A DNA stretch of 21,142 nt from Candidatus Sungiibacteriota bacterium (GTDB lineage Bacteria; Patescibacteriota; Minisyncoccia; Sungbacterales; JACQCQ01), in contig JACOZA010000002.1 in NCBI GenBank assembly GCA_016181565.1, positions 1-21,142 of the forward strand, written 5' to 3'. The position numbers were made by a program, and so were the translations under genes. The notes under the pieces were generated by a model, which worked only from the letters and a program-made list of their open reading frames with translations, did not search any database and was not told the DNA's origin. Numbering within the stretch: the stretch's first letter is position 1; each line of letters begins with the position of its first letter. Below, one piece after another: positions 8,562 to 15,206 of the stretch.

Positions 8562-8602
8562 AGTTTACCCCCGCGCGCTAATCTTGGCGCGAGGAGTAAA
8601 CT
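8562..8602 (-). promoter_or_regulatory. Imperfect hairpin in front of the oxidoreductase start
   Basis: Arms AGTTTAC/GTAAACT and CGCGC/GCGCG form about 14 bp with one mismatch and one bulge around a 10-base loop. The stem ends seven bases before the ATG at 8554. A smaller hairpin (AGGAGT/ACTCCT, 8592-8605) uses part of the same arm and would compete with it. There is no U tract, so translation control or transcript processing is more likely than termination. Confidence 0.35.
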
Positions 8603-8620
8603 CCTTTAAAAATATCTCGT

Positions 8621-9694
8621 CTATACTTCAAAAAAGCTCGGAGGCAGTGTCTCGCGGTACCAGCTAAGCGTTCGGGCAAGACCAGTCTCCAAATCAATCT
8701 TTGGCTGATAGCCAAGCGCGCTCCGAATTTTAGTTAAGTCGGGGCAGCGGCGCCGGGGTTCATCCGACGGATAGGACTCGGGATAGCTCACCAACTCGAT
8801 CGGCGCGTTCTTTTCCGACAAGCCTGTGATAATCTCGGCCAGCGACTTCATGCCAATCTCCTCGCGATCGGTTCCGACGTTGTATACTTCACCGTTCTTT
8901 ACCGATAGCAAAACTTTCAAAAACCCGACGATGGCGTCACTGATGTAACAAAAAGTTCTGGTCTGATTCCCGCTATCATGCACCGGCAGCGGCTTTCCTA
9001 TGAGACTGCGGGTGAGGAAAGCGGGCACGACCCGATGATCATCGGGCTTCATGCCCGGACCGTAGACATTAAACGGGCGCACAATTTTTACCGGGACGTT
9101 GTATTGCTGAAAATAAGTGATGCAAAGCGTCTCGGCCAGGCGCTTTGATTCGTCGTAGCAAGACCGAGGGCCGATACTGGAGACATTTCCCCGATAATAC
9201 TCCGGCGTGGGAATGAATTGGGGGTCGGGATCGCCATAAATTTCGCTGGAACTGAAAAAAAGAAAGCTCGCCACTTTCTTTTTACGCGCGAACTCGAGCA
9301 GGTTCTTCGCGCCAGAAACGGCAGCTTCGATCGTCTCCAGCGGATATTTGCGGTAATACACCGGCGAGGCCAGGCCCGCCGCATGAATGATGTAGTCCAG
9401 CGGCTCCTTGATGTGAAGGGGCTTCGTCACGTCGGCCTCAATGGCGCGGATATGCGGACTGGAAATCTCGTTTAAAACCCCGCTGCGTGACCCGGTAATA
9501 AAATTATCAATGACGATGACGCGGCAGGGTTTTCGGAATTCATGCTCATTCAAATAATGCAGCGCGCCGACAAAATAAGAGCCCAAAAAACCGGCTCCTC
9601 CGCTGATAAGAACCGTTTTTCCTTCAAAAGCCTCGGCCTCGTCCCCCAGGGCCCACGCAATCGCTTCGAGGTCTTCATGAATAATGGCGTTCAT
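8621..9694 (-). CDS. NAD-dependent epimerase/dehydratase, UDP-glucuronate decarboxylase (UXS)-like
   Basis: A 357-residue extended short-chain dehydrogenase. The NAD loop is GGAGFLG (residues 32-38), then VIDNFITGS (61-69), FFSSSEIYG (146-154) and the catalytic pair Tyr180/Lys184 in YDESK. RPFNVYGPGM and the QTRTFCY motif follow. YDESKRLAETL with QTRTFCYISD closely matches UDP-glucuronate decarboxylases, which make UDP-xylose. A related C4-decarboxylase or dehydratase is possible, because the canonical HLASPASP is replaced by HAAGLASPVYY. About 25 residues precede the Rossmann fold, slightly longer than usual. A good sigma70-type promoter (9719-9747) lies just upstream, although the C-methyltransferase gene also reads into it. 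Confidence 0.85.
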   Translation of the reverse strand: MNAIIHEDLEAIAWALGDEAEAFEGKTVLISGGAGFLGSYFVGALHYLNEHEFRKPCRVIVIDNFITGSRSGVLNEISSPHIRAIEADVTKPLHIKEPLDYIIHAAGLASPVYYRKYPLETIEAAVSGAKNLLEFARKKKVASFLFFSSSEIYGDPDPQFIPTPEYYRGNVSSIGPRSCYDESKRLAETLCITYFQQYNVPVKIVRPFNVYGPGMKPDDHRVVPAFLTRSLIGKPLPVHDSGNQTRTFCYISDAIVGFLKVLLSVKNGEVYNVGTDREEIGMKSLAEIITGLSEKNAPIELVSYPESYPSDEPRRRCPDLTKIRSALGYQPKIDLETGLARTLSWYRETLPPSFFEV

Positions 9695-9718
9695 AAAACA
9701 GTTGGATCAAGCAGGGGA

Positions 9719-9747
9719 ATAATAAACCGAACGCCACGATTCTGCAA
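9719..9747 (-). promoter_or_regulatory. Sigma70-type promoter for the epimerase-oxidoreductase-YfhO genes
   Basis: On the minus strand TTGCAG (9742-9747) and TATTAT (9719-9724) are separated by exactly 17 bases. The -10 box lies 24 bases before the epimerase ATG, leaving a leader of roughly 18 bases without a clear Shine-Dalgarno. Confidence 0.5.
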
Positions 9748-9794
9748 CTAGGCAAGCTTCGCCGCAATCTACTCCGCAAAATTCACTGCCGGCC

Positions 9795-10979
9795 TCAAAC
9801 TATTTCTCTGGGCGGTATGGGCAACAAATATTTATAGGCACCGCGCGTCTTTTCTTTTATATCGTCAAAGTATTCGTAAGCGAACACCACCAGAACATCC
9901 GGCTTATGCTCTTCTAAATAATCTTTGGGAACAATCGGGATATGCGTCCCCGGACTGAATCTATTCTGCTTTAGAGGGCTGTCGTCAACAATAAATTCAA
10001 TAAGCGATGGCCCGATGTTTCCATAATTGCAGATAGTTGCGACTCGCGCCGGCGCTCCATAGCCCGCAACTTTTAAATTAGACCGCTTGTATTCTTCGAG
10101 TTTATGTCGAAAAGCGGAAATTTGGGCATCCACATTTCGCTTAAATTCATCTAGTTTAGGAAGATTCAAACTCTCTTCTTCTTTGCGAACGAAACGAGCA
10201 ACGCTATCCGCTGGCGCGGGGCCTCTTCCTTTTTTGCGGGTAACAACTCTGATCGAACCGCCGTGCGGCTCGATTTTTTCAACGTCAGCGACATACATGC
10301 CGTGCGCCTCTAAAAGGTGTTTCAGAGAGGTCAGTGAATAGTAAAATACTCTATCTAAATAAAATCTTTCAAATTGAGTGTTTTCTAGAATATTTCCGAT
10401 GTATTCGACCTCAATGATAAATTCGCCGTCGTCCGCCATAAGCTCCTTCACATCTTCAATGAATTGGTGCGGGTCTTCGAGATGGGTAAATATGCTGCTT
10501 GCCACAACTACGTCTGGACTTTCGTACTGCTTCTTTATCTTGCCAACGGCTGCTGAATCAAAGAAAGAAACAATAGTTGTTAACCCCGCATCGTTAGCAA
10601 TCTTCGAAACATTTATAGACGGATCAACGCCAATGGTTTTTACTCCCCGCTCTTTCAGAGGCTTCAATAAAATGCCGTCATTTGAGCCGATATCTACGAC
10701 AAACCGGGCTTTAGCAATTTTATTTGCGAACTCTTCAAAATGTCTTACGAGCCCGGGATTTACTGAAGACAAGTAGTAGTAATCTTCAAACATCCTGCTA
10801 CGGGAAACTATCGTCCCCAGTTGGACATTTTTACATCGTGAGCAAAAAAACACCGCCAGCGGAAAAAAATCCTCCGTTTCGAATTCTTCTTTTGCTCTTG
10901 GATATTTATTTGCCAGGGGCTGATCACCTAGATGCAAAAACTCGACCGCTCCTTCTCGACTGCACAAAAAACACTTCAT
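9795..10979 (-). CDS. TylCIII/NovU-type SAM-dependent sugar C-methyltransferase paralogue, altered active-site motif
   Basis: The 394-residue protein has the three-part layout of sugar C-methyltransferases. An N-terminal zinc-knuckle region carries Cys3, Cys6, Cys46 and Cys49. The SAM-binding Rossmann domain has VVDIGSNDG at 94-102. The C-terminal domain has GYGAPAR (306-312) and PGTHIPI. Family members methylate C3 of dTDP-linked keto-sugars. The usual active-site YHEH is replaced here by YLDR (207-210): the tyrosine remains but the His/Glu/His residues are gone. It may therefore catalyse a different methylation, or none. It is paralogous to the gene at 19476. GGAAG lies close to the ATG, and a promoter is seen at 11002-11030. 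Four genes and a remnant follow it closely in the same direction. Confidence 0.85.
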   Translation of the reverse strand: MKCFLCSREGAVEFLHLGDQPLANKYPRAKEEFETEDFFPLAVFFCSRCKNVQLGTIVSRSRMFEDYYYLSSVNPGLVRHFEEFANKIAKARFVVDIGSNDGILLKPLKERGVKTIGVDPSINVSKIANDAGLTTIVSFFDSAAVGKIKKQYESPDVVVASSIFTHLEDPHQFIEDVKELMADDGEFIIEVEYIGNILENTQFERFYLDRVFYYSLTSLKHLLEAHGMYVADVEKIEPHGGSIRVVTRKKGRGPAPADSVARFVRKEEESLNLPKLDEFKRNVDAQISAFRHKLEEYKRSNLKVAGYGAPARVATICNYGNIGPSLIEFIVDDSPLKQNRFSPGTHIPIVPKDYLEEHKPDVLVVFAYEYFDDIKEKTRGAYKYLLPIPPREIV

Positions 10980-11001
10980 AATCTTCCGAAAGCCATGCCG
11001 T

Positions 11002-11030
11002 ATCTTATGTTATCACGTCTCGATTGGCAA
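11002..11030 (-). promoter_or_regulatory. Sigma70-type promoter for the C-methyltransferase gene
   Basis: Minus-strand TTGCCA (11025-11030) and TAAGAT (11002-11007) are 17 bases apart, and the ATG follows 22 bases past the -10 box. It lies directly after the strong terminator at 11044-11080, so the C-methyltransferase transcript is insulated from the gene at 11185. Confidence 0.45.
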
Positions 11031-11043
11031 GCGAAAAGTAGAC

Positions 11044-11080
11044 AAAAAATCGGGTTGGCGAGGAACTCCTCGCCAACCCG
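11044..11080 (-). terminator. Strong rho-independent terminator
   Basis: Two perfectly complementary 14-base arms (11051-11064 and 11067-11080) form a GC-rich stem with an effectively 4-base loop. On the minus strand they are followed by A and a run of six T (11044-11049). It ends the transcript of the orphan gene at 11185-11793, about 105 bases past its stop. In that gap a smaller 7-bp hairpin (11146-11168) is also visible. Confidence 0.85.
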
Positions 11081-11184
11081 ACGATACGTCCGACGGTAAC
11101 AGCCTGCCACTAGCGTGCGAACTTTTACTGAGTCTAGAAGTATAGATCCGCGAAAGATGTACGCGGATGTACGATTCTCGAGTA

Positions 11185-11793
11185 TCAGTTACGCCTCTTC
11201 TTGGCGAAGGCGTACTCGAGAGGACCGAGCGAGACCGTGTCGCCACCGGCCCTATGAAGGAGGAGTTCGCCCTCGAGAACCACGGTGAGCTTATACCGGA
11301 TCTCTGCGGACTTCGGCACATACCACTCGATAGACCCAAGAAATGCGGCAGGTCGCACCCAAGCAAAATACTCGTACCCCGTCCCGGAACCTAGCTCCTG
11401 CGGCACCTCCGGCATCTCGCGGCAGATCGTAGTACCCGACGCGACCCTTGACCCTTCAGGCAGGAACCAGCACCGGTACTCGTCCGACACCAGCTCCACG
11501 GCGTCGCCGTTTTCGAGAACCTTGACGCCGTCTCGCTTTTCGCAGGCGAACCGGCCAGTGAGAACCTGGACGAACTCGAGTCTCCCCTCGTGCGCGGGAA
11601 GTGGAGGCTCCCAGCCTTTCCGCTCCGGAGTTCTCGCGTACTTCGCGGAATTCCCAGCAAGCCACACCTTGAAAAGCAGCCGTCGTGGGTCATTCGGCCT
11701 GACCCTGCCAGGATGTCCATCCGGCAGTTGGTTGCCGACAAGCCACTCACCATCCGGGTGGCTGATTCTGCCCGCCAACAGAATGTCGCTCAT
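11185..11793 (-). CDS. Hypothetical protein, 202 aa, possibly cupin-like
   Basis: I do not recognise this gene. It encodes a soluble protein rich in charged residues and beta-type segments. Two similar stretches, LEFVQVLTGRFACEKRDG (about 72-89) and YKLTVVLEGELLLHRAGGD (about 166-184), each look like a barrel strand pair ending in a glycine turn. ENGDAVEL resembles a cupin G-D turn, but metal-binding histidines are not evident. There is no signal peptide or membrane helix. The minus strand is chosen because AAGGAAGGAG precedes the ATG at ideal spacing and a perfect terminator follows. The overlapping plus-strand frame is a Ser/Pro-rich shadow. Like the EamA and DUF218 genes, it is GC-rich and monocistronic within the island. 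Confidence 0.7.
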   Translation of the reverse strand: MSDILLAGRISHPDGEWLVGNQLPDGHPGRVRPNDPRRLLFKVWLAGNSAKYARTPERKGWEPPLPAHEGRLEFVQVLTGRFACEKRDGVKVLENGDAVELVSDEYRCWFLPEGSRVASGTTICREMPEVPQELGSGTGYEYFAWVRPAAFLGSIEWYVPKSAEIRYKLTVVLEGELLLHRAGGDTVSLGPLEYAFAKKRRN

Positions 11794-11909
11794 TTAACGC
11801 TCCTTCCTTACGGCTTTGAGGGGGTTAAGTGCAAAGGTCAGTTCCTCCTGACGGTAAAAACCGCTGTTTAGTTCATTATCAAAGAACGAGATCGTATTGC
11901 GGTCGATTA

Positions 11910-11918
11910 CTTATACCA
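11910..11918 (-). promoter_or_regulatory. Possible extended -10 promoter for the 202-aa gene
   Basis: TGGTATAAG reads on the minus strand, an extended -10 form, about 117 bases before the ATG at 11793. The long leader contains a small hairpin (GTCAG/CTGAC, 11837-11852) that holds a GGAGG in its loop, so there may be a leader-level control. No clear -35 box is seen. Confidence 0.3.
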
Positions 11919-11984
11919 GCTTAAATAATCTTTGTCAATTATTTATAGCGAAGACTGCTTTATCTATCGCGCGGGAGTGTATCC

Positions 11985-11993
11985 TGCTATAGT
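11985..11993 (+). promoter_or_regulatory. Extended -10 promoter for galU-2H operon
   Basis: TGCTATAGT, an extended -10 element, ends 28 bases before the galU ATG at 12022, giving a leader of about 22 bases with no Shine-Dalgarno. It is divergent from the 202-aa gene. The -35 position is weak. Confidence 0.45.
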
Positions 11994-12021
11994 ACTATTC
12001 ATATTCATATTATTGGCTGCT

Positions 12022-12876
12022 ATGTCTACAAGACTACTGTTGCGGCGCGCCATCATTCCGATCGCGGGTCTCGGCACAAGAATGCTCCCGCTAACCCGGG
12101 TAGTCCCTAAGGAGTTTGTCCCGCTTGCCGGCAAACCGGTTATTCAGCATTTGATTGAAGAATGCTGCCGAGCCGGCATTCGAGAAGTCATATTCATCGT
12201 GAACAAGAATAATCGCCCGTTGCTCGAAAAATATTTTGATCCCCAACACGCGCGTTATATGCGCTCTATCAAAAGCCAGCCCGCCCAGCGCAATGCCGCT
12301 GATTTGGAAACGCTCATGAGGACAATGCGGTTTCGTTTCGTGCTGCAGCAAAAACCCTTAGGCGACGGGAACGCACTGCTTGAGGCCAAACGATTTATCG
12401 GGCGCGGAGAATGGTTTTTCGTCTCGCTCGGGGATCTCCTCGTGCAGCCCTCGGGGTCATACATCAAAGAAATGTACCAAATAGCCAGGAAACATAATGG
12501 TTATGTTCTTGCAACAGATAAAGTACCTCCGCATCAAGTGAACCGCTACGGCATTGTCGAACCTGCCAAGCGTCTTGGAGCCAGACTTTTACGCGTGCGA
12601 GATATTATAGAGAAGCCGGAGCCGCACCAAGCTCCCAGCAACATCGCCTTAATCGGAAAATATATTTTTGATGCCGGTATCTTTGAAGAGCTCGAAAGAA
12701 CCGCCCCCGACAAAAAGGGAGAAGTAAAGCTGGCATATGCTATCGCTGCTATACTGCAGAAGAGAAAAAAAACAATCCTTGCCTATCAAATTCGCGGCAG
12801 GCACTTTGATTGCGGCGATTGGGGAGGATTAGAGATTGCCGCTCGAAAATTTCAACCGGCCACGAAGCCTTTATGA
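12022..12876 (+). CDS. galU: GalU-like UTP-glucose-1-phosphate uridylyltransferase
   Basis: The 284-residue nucleotidyltransferase would make UDP-glucose, the precursor for UDP-glucuronate and hence for the UXS-like enzyme. Visible motifs are IPIAGLGTRMLP (12-23) with PKE at 29-31, RYGIVE (175-180), IIEKPEP (195-201), GEVKLAYAI (233-241, the family's GEIQLTDAI) and DCGDWGG (263-269). Two canonical sites are altered: GLGHA is GDGNA (114-118), and the metal-binding LGDD is LGDL (137-140). This is a divergent GalU or a related NDP-sugar pyrophosphorylase. The frame is open to a TTG at 11932, but that extension crosses the promoter and is rejected. The stop overlaps the next start as ATGA. Confidence 0.8.
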   Translation: MSTRLLLRRAIIPIAGLGTRMLPLTRVVPKEFVPLAGKPVIQHLIEECCRAGIREVIFIVNKNNRPLLEKYFDPQHARYMRSIKSQPAQRNAADLETLMRTMRFRFVLQQKPLGDGNALLEAKRFIGRGEWFFVSLGDLLVQPSGSYIKEMYQIARKHNGYVLATDKVPPHQVNRYGIVEPAKRLGARLLRVRDIIEKPEPHQAPSNIALIGKYIFDAGIFEELERTAPDKKGEVKLAYAIAAILQKRKKTILAYQIRGRHFDCGDWGGLEIAARKFQPATKPL

Positions 12877-13379
12877 GTTCCTACTCGCTGTGGTTTGTAC
12901 CGGATAGTGCTGTCTTGAGCTACTACCGCGATATCATTGTTAAGTTGAGCAACAAGTTTCAAAGCGCGGCTTTTTTACCGCATGTGACTCTGCTGGGAAA
13001 CATCGAGGGGCAGCCATTAGAAACCATCCTAGAAAAAACAGCGCACCTCGCCGATAAACTAAAACCGCTGCGACTAGAGATAGATGGAATAGGCTATGAA
13101 GATTTCTTCTTCCGATCGCTCTATTTCCGGGTGCGTCTCACCGGGGCTCTCTTGGCAGCAAACCAGCTGGCCCAAGAATGCTTTTACTTGGAAGACCCCG
13201 CACCGTATATGCCCCACCTTAGCCTCCTTTACAGCAACTTACCCGCCAGTGAAAAAAGGGGGCTAATCCCCTCCCTTGCAAGAGACCCTCAAGGATATTT
13301 CATCCCGGAAAATATTTCCCTTTGGGAAACAAGAGGAGACATATCCAAATGGCATCTAGTCAAAGAATTCCCGCTTTGA
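12873..13379 (+). CDS. 2H phosphoesterase, cyclic phosphodiesterase (CPDase)/2'-5' RNA ligase-like
   Basis: The 168-residue protein has the two catalytic HxT/S motifs of the 2H superfamily: PHVTLLG with His37/Thr39 and MPHLSLLYS with His115/Ser117. The opening SLWFVP, the central FFFRSLYFRV and the MPHLSLLYS ending match the CPDase branch, whose studied members open ADP-ribose 1'',2''-cyclic phosphate or nucleoside 2',3'-cyclic phosphates. The ATG at 12873 overlaps the galU stop (ATGA), so the longer frame from 12810 is rejected. Coupling to galU suggests a role with nucleotide-sugar or cyclic-phosphate by-products, but that is inference. It ends 27 bases from the convergent DUF218 gene. Confidence 0.8.
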   Translation: MSSYSLWFVPDSAVLSYYRDIIVKLSNKFQSAAFLPHVTLLGNIEGQPLETILEKTAHLADKLKPLRLEIDGIGYEDFFFRSLYFRVRLTGALLAANQLAQECFYLEDPAPYMPHLSLLYSNLPASEKRGLIPSLARDPQGYFIPENISLWETRGDISKWHLVKEFPL

Positions 13380-13406
13380 GCAGAGAATTGAGCGGCCTTC
13401 TTATAA

Positions 13407-14087
13407 TCAGTCTCCGCTACTTCTTATGATTTGCCGAGACAGAGCGTATGATAGAACTTCACTAGGCGGTAACAGATCACCTTTCTTGTGGTAGCGGGCA
13501 ATCCGTGCCCACTCCGAGGCCACAAAACTTGTGCGGGAGCCAACAAGTACCCCCTGCGAATGACGGGCGCTGGCGGCCCAGTCAAGCGGCGCCCCGACAC
13601 GATTCCACGCCCGCAGTTGCGGGTACTTCGAGAGGGCAACACTCACTGTCGAGATAAAAACGCGAAGCTGATGGAAGGGCGAGGCGGTAATGAAGATATC
13701 CTGCCAGCCCTGCTCCTTGGCTTCTCGAACCAGCGCCCCTGCCTCGCTGAAGGTGTTCAGGTTCCCAACCGTGACGAGTACGCGATAAGGTCGAGGAAAC
13801 CCCTGTTCCAAGAGCCAATCGGCCCAGCGGGAGTAGCCAGCGTAACCGGGAGCATTCTTCCCGTCGGGGATTGCGACCATTTTGACTATCCCAGCACGCA
13901 AAAGATCGGCCGAAGACTTCAAGACCGACTGCTCGTTATCCGTCGTCTGACCGAAAAGGTAGAGAACGCTGGTATTTGCCGGGCCGGTATCGGCCTGGAC
14001 GAGGACTTGCAGTTTGACCAGTGCCTCGAGCTCCTCCGCGCTGAATATTTTGAGAGCTTCTGCAAATGAAAAATCTTGGTTGATCAT
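13407..14087 (-). CDS. DUF218/YdcF-like protein
   Basis: The 226-residue protein has no signal peptide or membrane helix. The fold core resembles DUF218 (YdcF/SanA family): a strand-turn VLYLFGQTTDNEQ (41-53), the signature LVTVGNLNTFSEAGAL (104-119, counterpart of E-x-x-S-x-N-T-x-x-E-A) and IFITASPFHQLR (131-142, counterpart of VTS-x-FH-x-R). Other DUF218 proteins have been linked to envelope polysaccharide handling and small-ligand binding, but the reaction is unknown. The gene is GC-rich, has AGGGA seven to eight bases before its ATG, and lies alone between a convergent operon and a broken GT2. Confidence is moderate, because the usual glycine-rich first motif is altered. Confidence 0.6.
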   Translation of the reverse strand: MINQDFSFAEALKIFSAEELEALVKLQVLVQADTGPANTSVLYLFGQTTDNEQSVLKSSADLLRAGIVKMVAIPDGKNAPGYAGYSRWADWLLEQGFPRPYRVLVTVGNLNTFSEAGALVREAKEQGWQDIFITASPFHQLRVFISTVSVALSKYPQLRAWNRVGAPLDWAASARHSQGVLVGSRTSFVASEWARIARYHKKGDLLPPSEVLSYALSRQIIRSSGD

Positions 14088-14121
14088 TGTAAATCCCTAT
14101 TTCATCAAAGCCGGGCCCGCG

Positions 14122-14158
14122 ATGTGAATCCCGTTAGAAAATTCACATGAGATTTTTT
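14122..14158. repeat. Inverted repeat with T tract in the DUF218 leader
   Basis: ATGTGAAT (14122-14129) and ATTCACAT (14141-14148) are perfect complements around an 11-base spacer. On the plus strand GAG and then a T-rich run (14153-14158) follow. It could be a weak plus-strand terminator blocking antisense transcription, or an operator in the DUF218 leader. The spacer's CCCGTTAGA recurs inverted at 14221-14229. Confidence 0.4.
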
Positions 14159-14199
14159 AAACATAAATATAAATTATCTGGTTATAATTGAAAGTGGAA

Positions 14200-14466
14200 T
14201 TATTGGCCTTGGTTAGATTCTCTAACGGGGTGAAATGGCTTAAAGCGCCGTTTGATAATCGTCCAAAGAATCTTAATACCATCACGCACCTTGATCTTTC
14301 CCCCCTCTTCATAACTGCGCAGGTAGTAATGGATCGGCACCTCTCTCAAATTATAGCCTAGGCGAAACAGTTTGCAGATTAGTTCGTTGTCGTACTCAAA
14401 CCCCGCGGCTTCAATCGGGATAGATTTCAAAAGCGGCACGCGAAACGCCCAAACATTATTGGAAAA
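14200..14466 (-). pseudogene. C-terminal remnant of a GT2 polyprenyl-phosphate glycosyltransferase
   Basis: The 88 open codons directly follow, in frame, the TAG stop of the methyltransferase at 14467. They read SNNVWAFRVPLLKSIPI, AGFEYDNELICKLF, LGYNLREVPIHYY and RSYEEGGKIKVRDG, then a KILWTIIKRRF helix. This is the acceptor-side end of dolichol/polyprenyl-phosphate-mannose-type GT2 enzymes, where GFE-x-D-x-E, EVPI and EGGKI are conserved. The N-terminal ~150 residues with the DDxS and DxD nucleotide-sugar motifs are absent, so it cannot act as a transferase. A GTG at 14439 could start a 79-residue product, but it has no Shine-Dalgarno. A deletion that fused the GT2 tail to the methyltransferase end is the simplest explanation. 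Confidence 0.75.
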
Positions 14467-15195
14467 CTATCCCTTCTTAGCTATCGCCAGCAACGATACT
14501 CCGAATGGAAAATCAACAAATCTAAATAAAAATCTTTCTGCGCCGAACAGCTGGGCCAGCACCTGATTAATCGGCGCTGGCGCCATGAAAAAATCAGTTT
14601 TTCCGCCGCGAAGCCCAAAGGTTTTTCTCATGAAACGAAAAAGAAGAATCGGCAGAAAAAGAAATGTATTAAAATACGTTATCTTGACCGGATAAAAACC
14701 GGCTTGAACCAACTTTTCCCTAAGCTCCCGCGCGGTATAGCGCCTTTTGTGATGCGCCAGCTCGTCGTGCTCCGACCAGAGAAAAGAAAACGCAGGCACG
14801 CTAAATACGGCATAGCCTCCGGGATTTAATAATGCTCCAATCTTCTTAAGCGCATCACTGTCATCTTCAAAGTGTTCCAGCACATCAAATAGGGTTATGA
14901 GATCAAACCGGTCGTTAATTTCAATATTGGGAAACTCGCCCTGAATGACCTTTAAATTCGGCGTGCGTTTTTCAGCAAACTCAATCGCCTCATCCGATAT
15001 CTCAACCCCGTAAACCTCTTTCCCCAGCTCACCCAGCCACTTGGCGTTAATTCCTGTCCCGCATCCAATATCTAGAATTTTCTCGGTCTTTCCAACTTTT
15101 CGTTTTATGCTATCACACAAAACCCTCCGGCGCCCCACAAACCACCAGTGTTTTTCTTCAAGCTCATACATTTCCTGATATAGCCGTCGATCCAT
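14467..15195 (-). CDS. Class I SAM-dependent methyltransferase (HWWFVGRR type)
   Basis: The 242-residue enzyme opens with the recognisable HWWFVGRR motif (16-23). The SAM-binding ILDIGCGTG follows at 40-48, then VYGVEIS and LFDVLEHFEDD. The post-core part has HKRRYT and a hydrophobic patch (TFLFLPILLFRF) that may touch the membrane. Such proteins are common next to GT2 genes and are presumed to methylate lipid-linked glycans or their carriers. The ATG at 15195 is chosen because the longer frame to 15351 overlaps the upstream GT2 and lacks homology; the gap to the GT2 stop is 11 bases. It ends in TAG, immediately followed in the same frame by the GT2 remnant. Confidence 0.85.
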   Translation of the reverse strand: MDRRLYQEMYELEEKHWWFVGRRRVLCDSIKRKVGKTEKILDIGCGTGINAKWLGELGKEVYGVEISDEAIEFAEKRTPNLKVIQGEFPNIEINDRFDLITLFDVLEHFEDDSDALKKIGALLNPGGYAVFSVPAFSFLWSEHDELAHHKRRYTARELREKLVQAGFYPVKITYFNTFLFLPILLFRFMRKTFGLRGGKTDFFMAPAPINQVLAQLFGAERFLFRFVDFPFGVSLLAIAKKG

Positions 15196-15206
15196 TGGGA
15201 GTGGAT

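Noticed and set aside
11285..11797. 170-codon plus-strand frame over the 202-aa gene
   Set aside because: It is Ser/Thr/Pro-rich with no ribosome site, and the terminator and Shine-Dalgarno both fit the minus strand.
11932..12021. 30-codon N-terminal extension of GalU from a TTG, with a hydrophobic stretch resembling a membrane anchor
   Set aside because: It runs across the extended -10 promoter, has no Shine-Dalgarno, and GalU proteins start at the position of the internal ATG.
13488..14069. 193-codon plus-strand frame over the DUF218 gene
   Set aside because: No recognisable motifs; the minus frame has the N-T-x-SEA and FHQLR signatures and a ribosome site.
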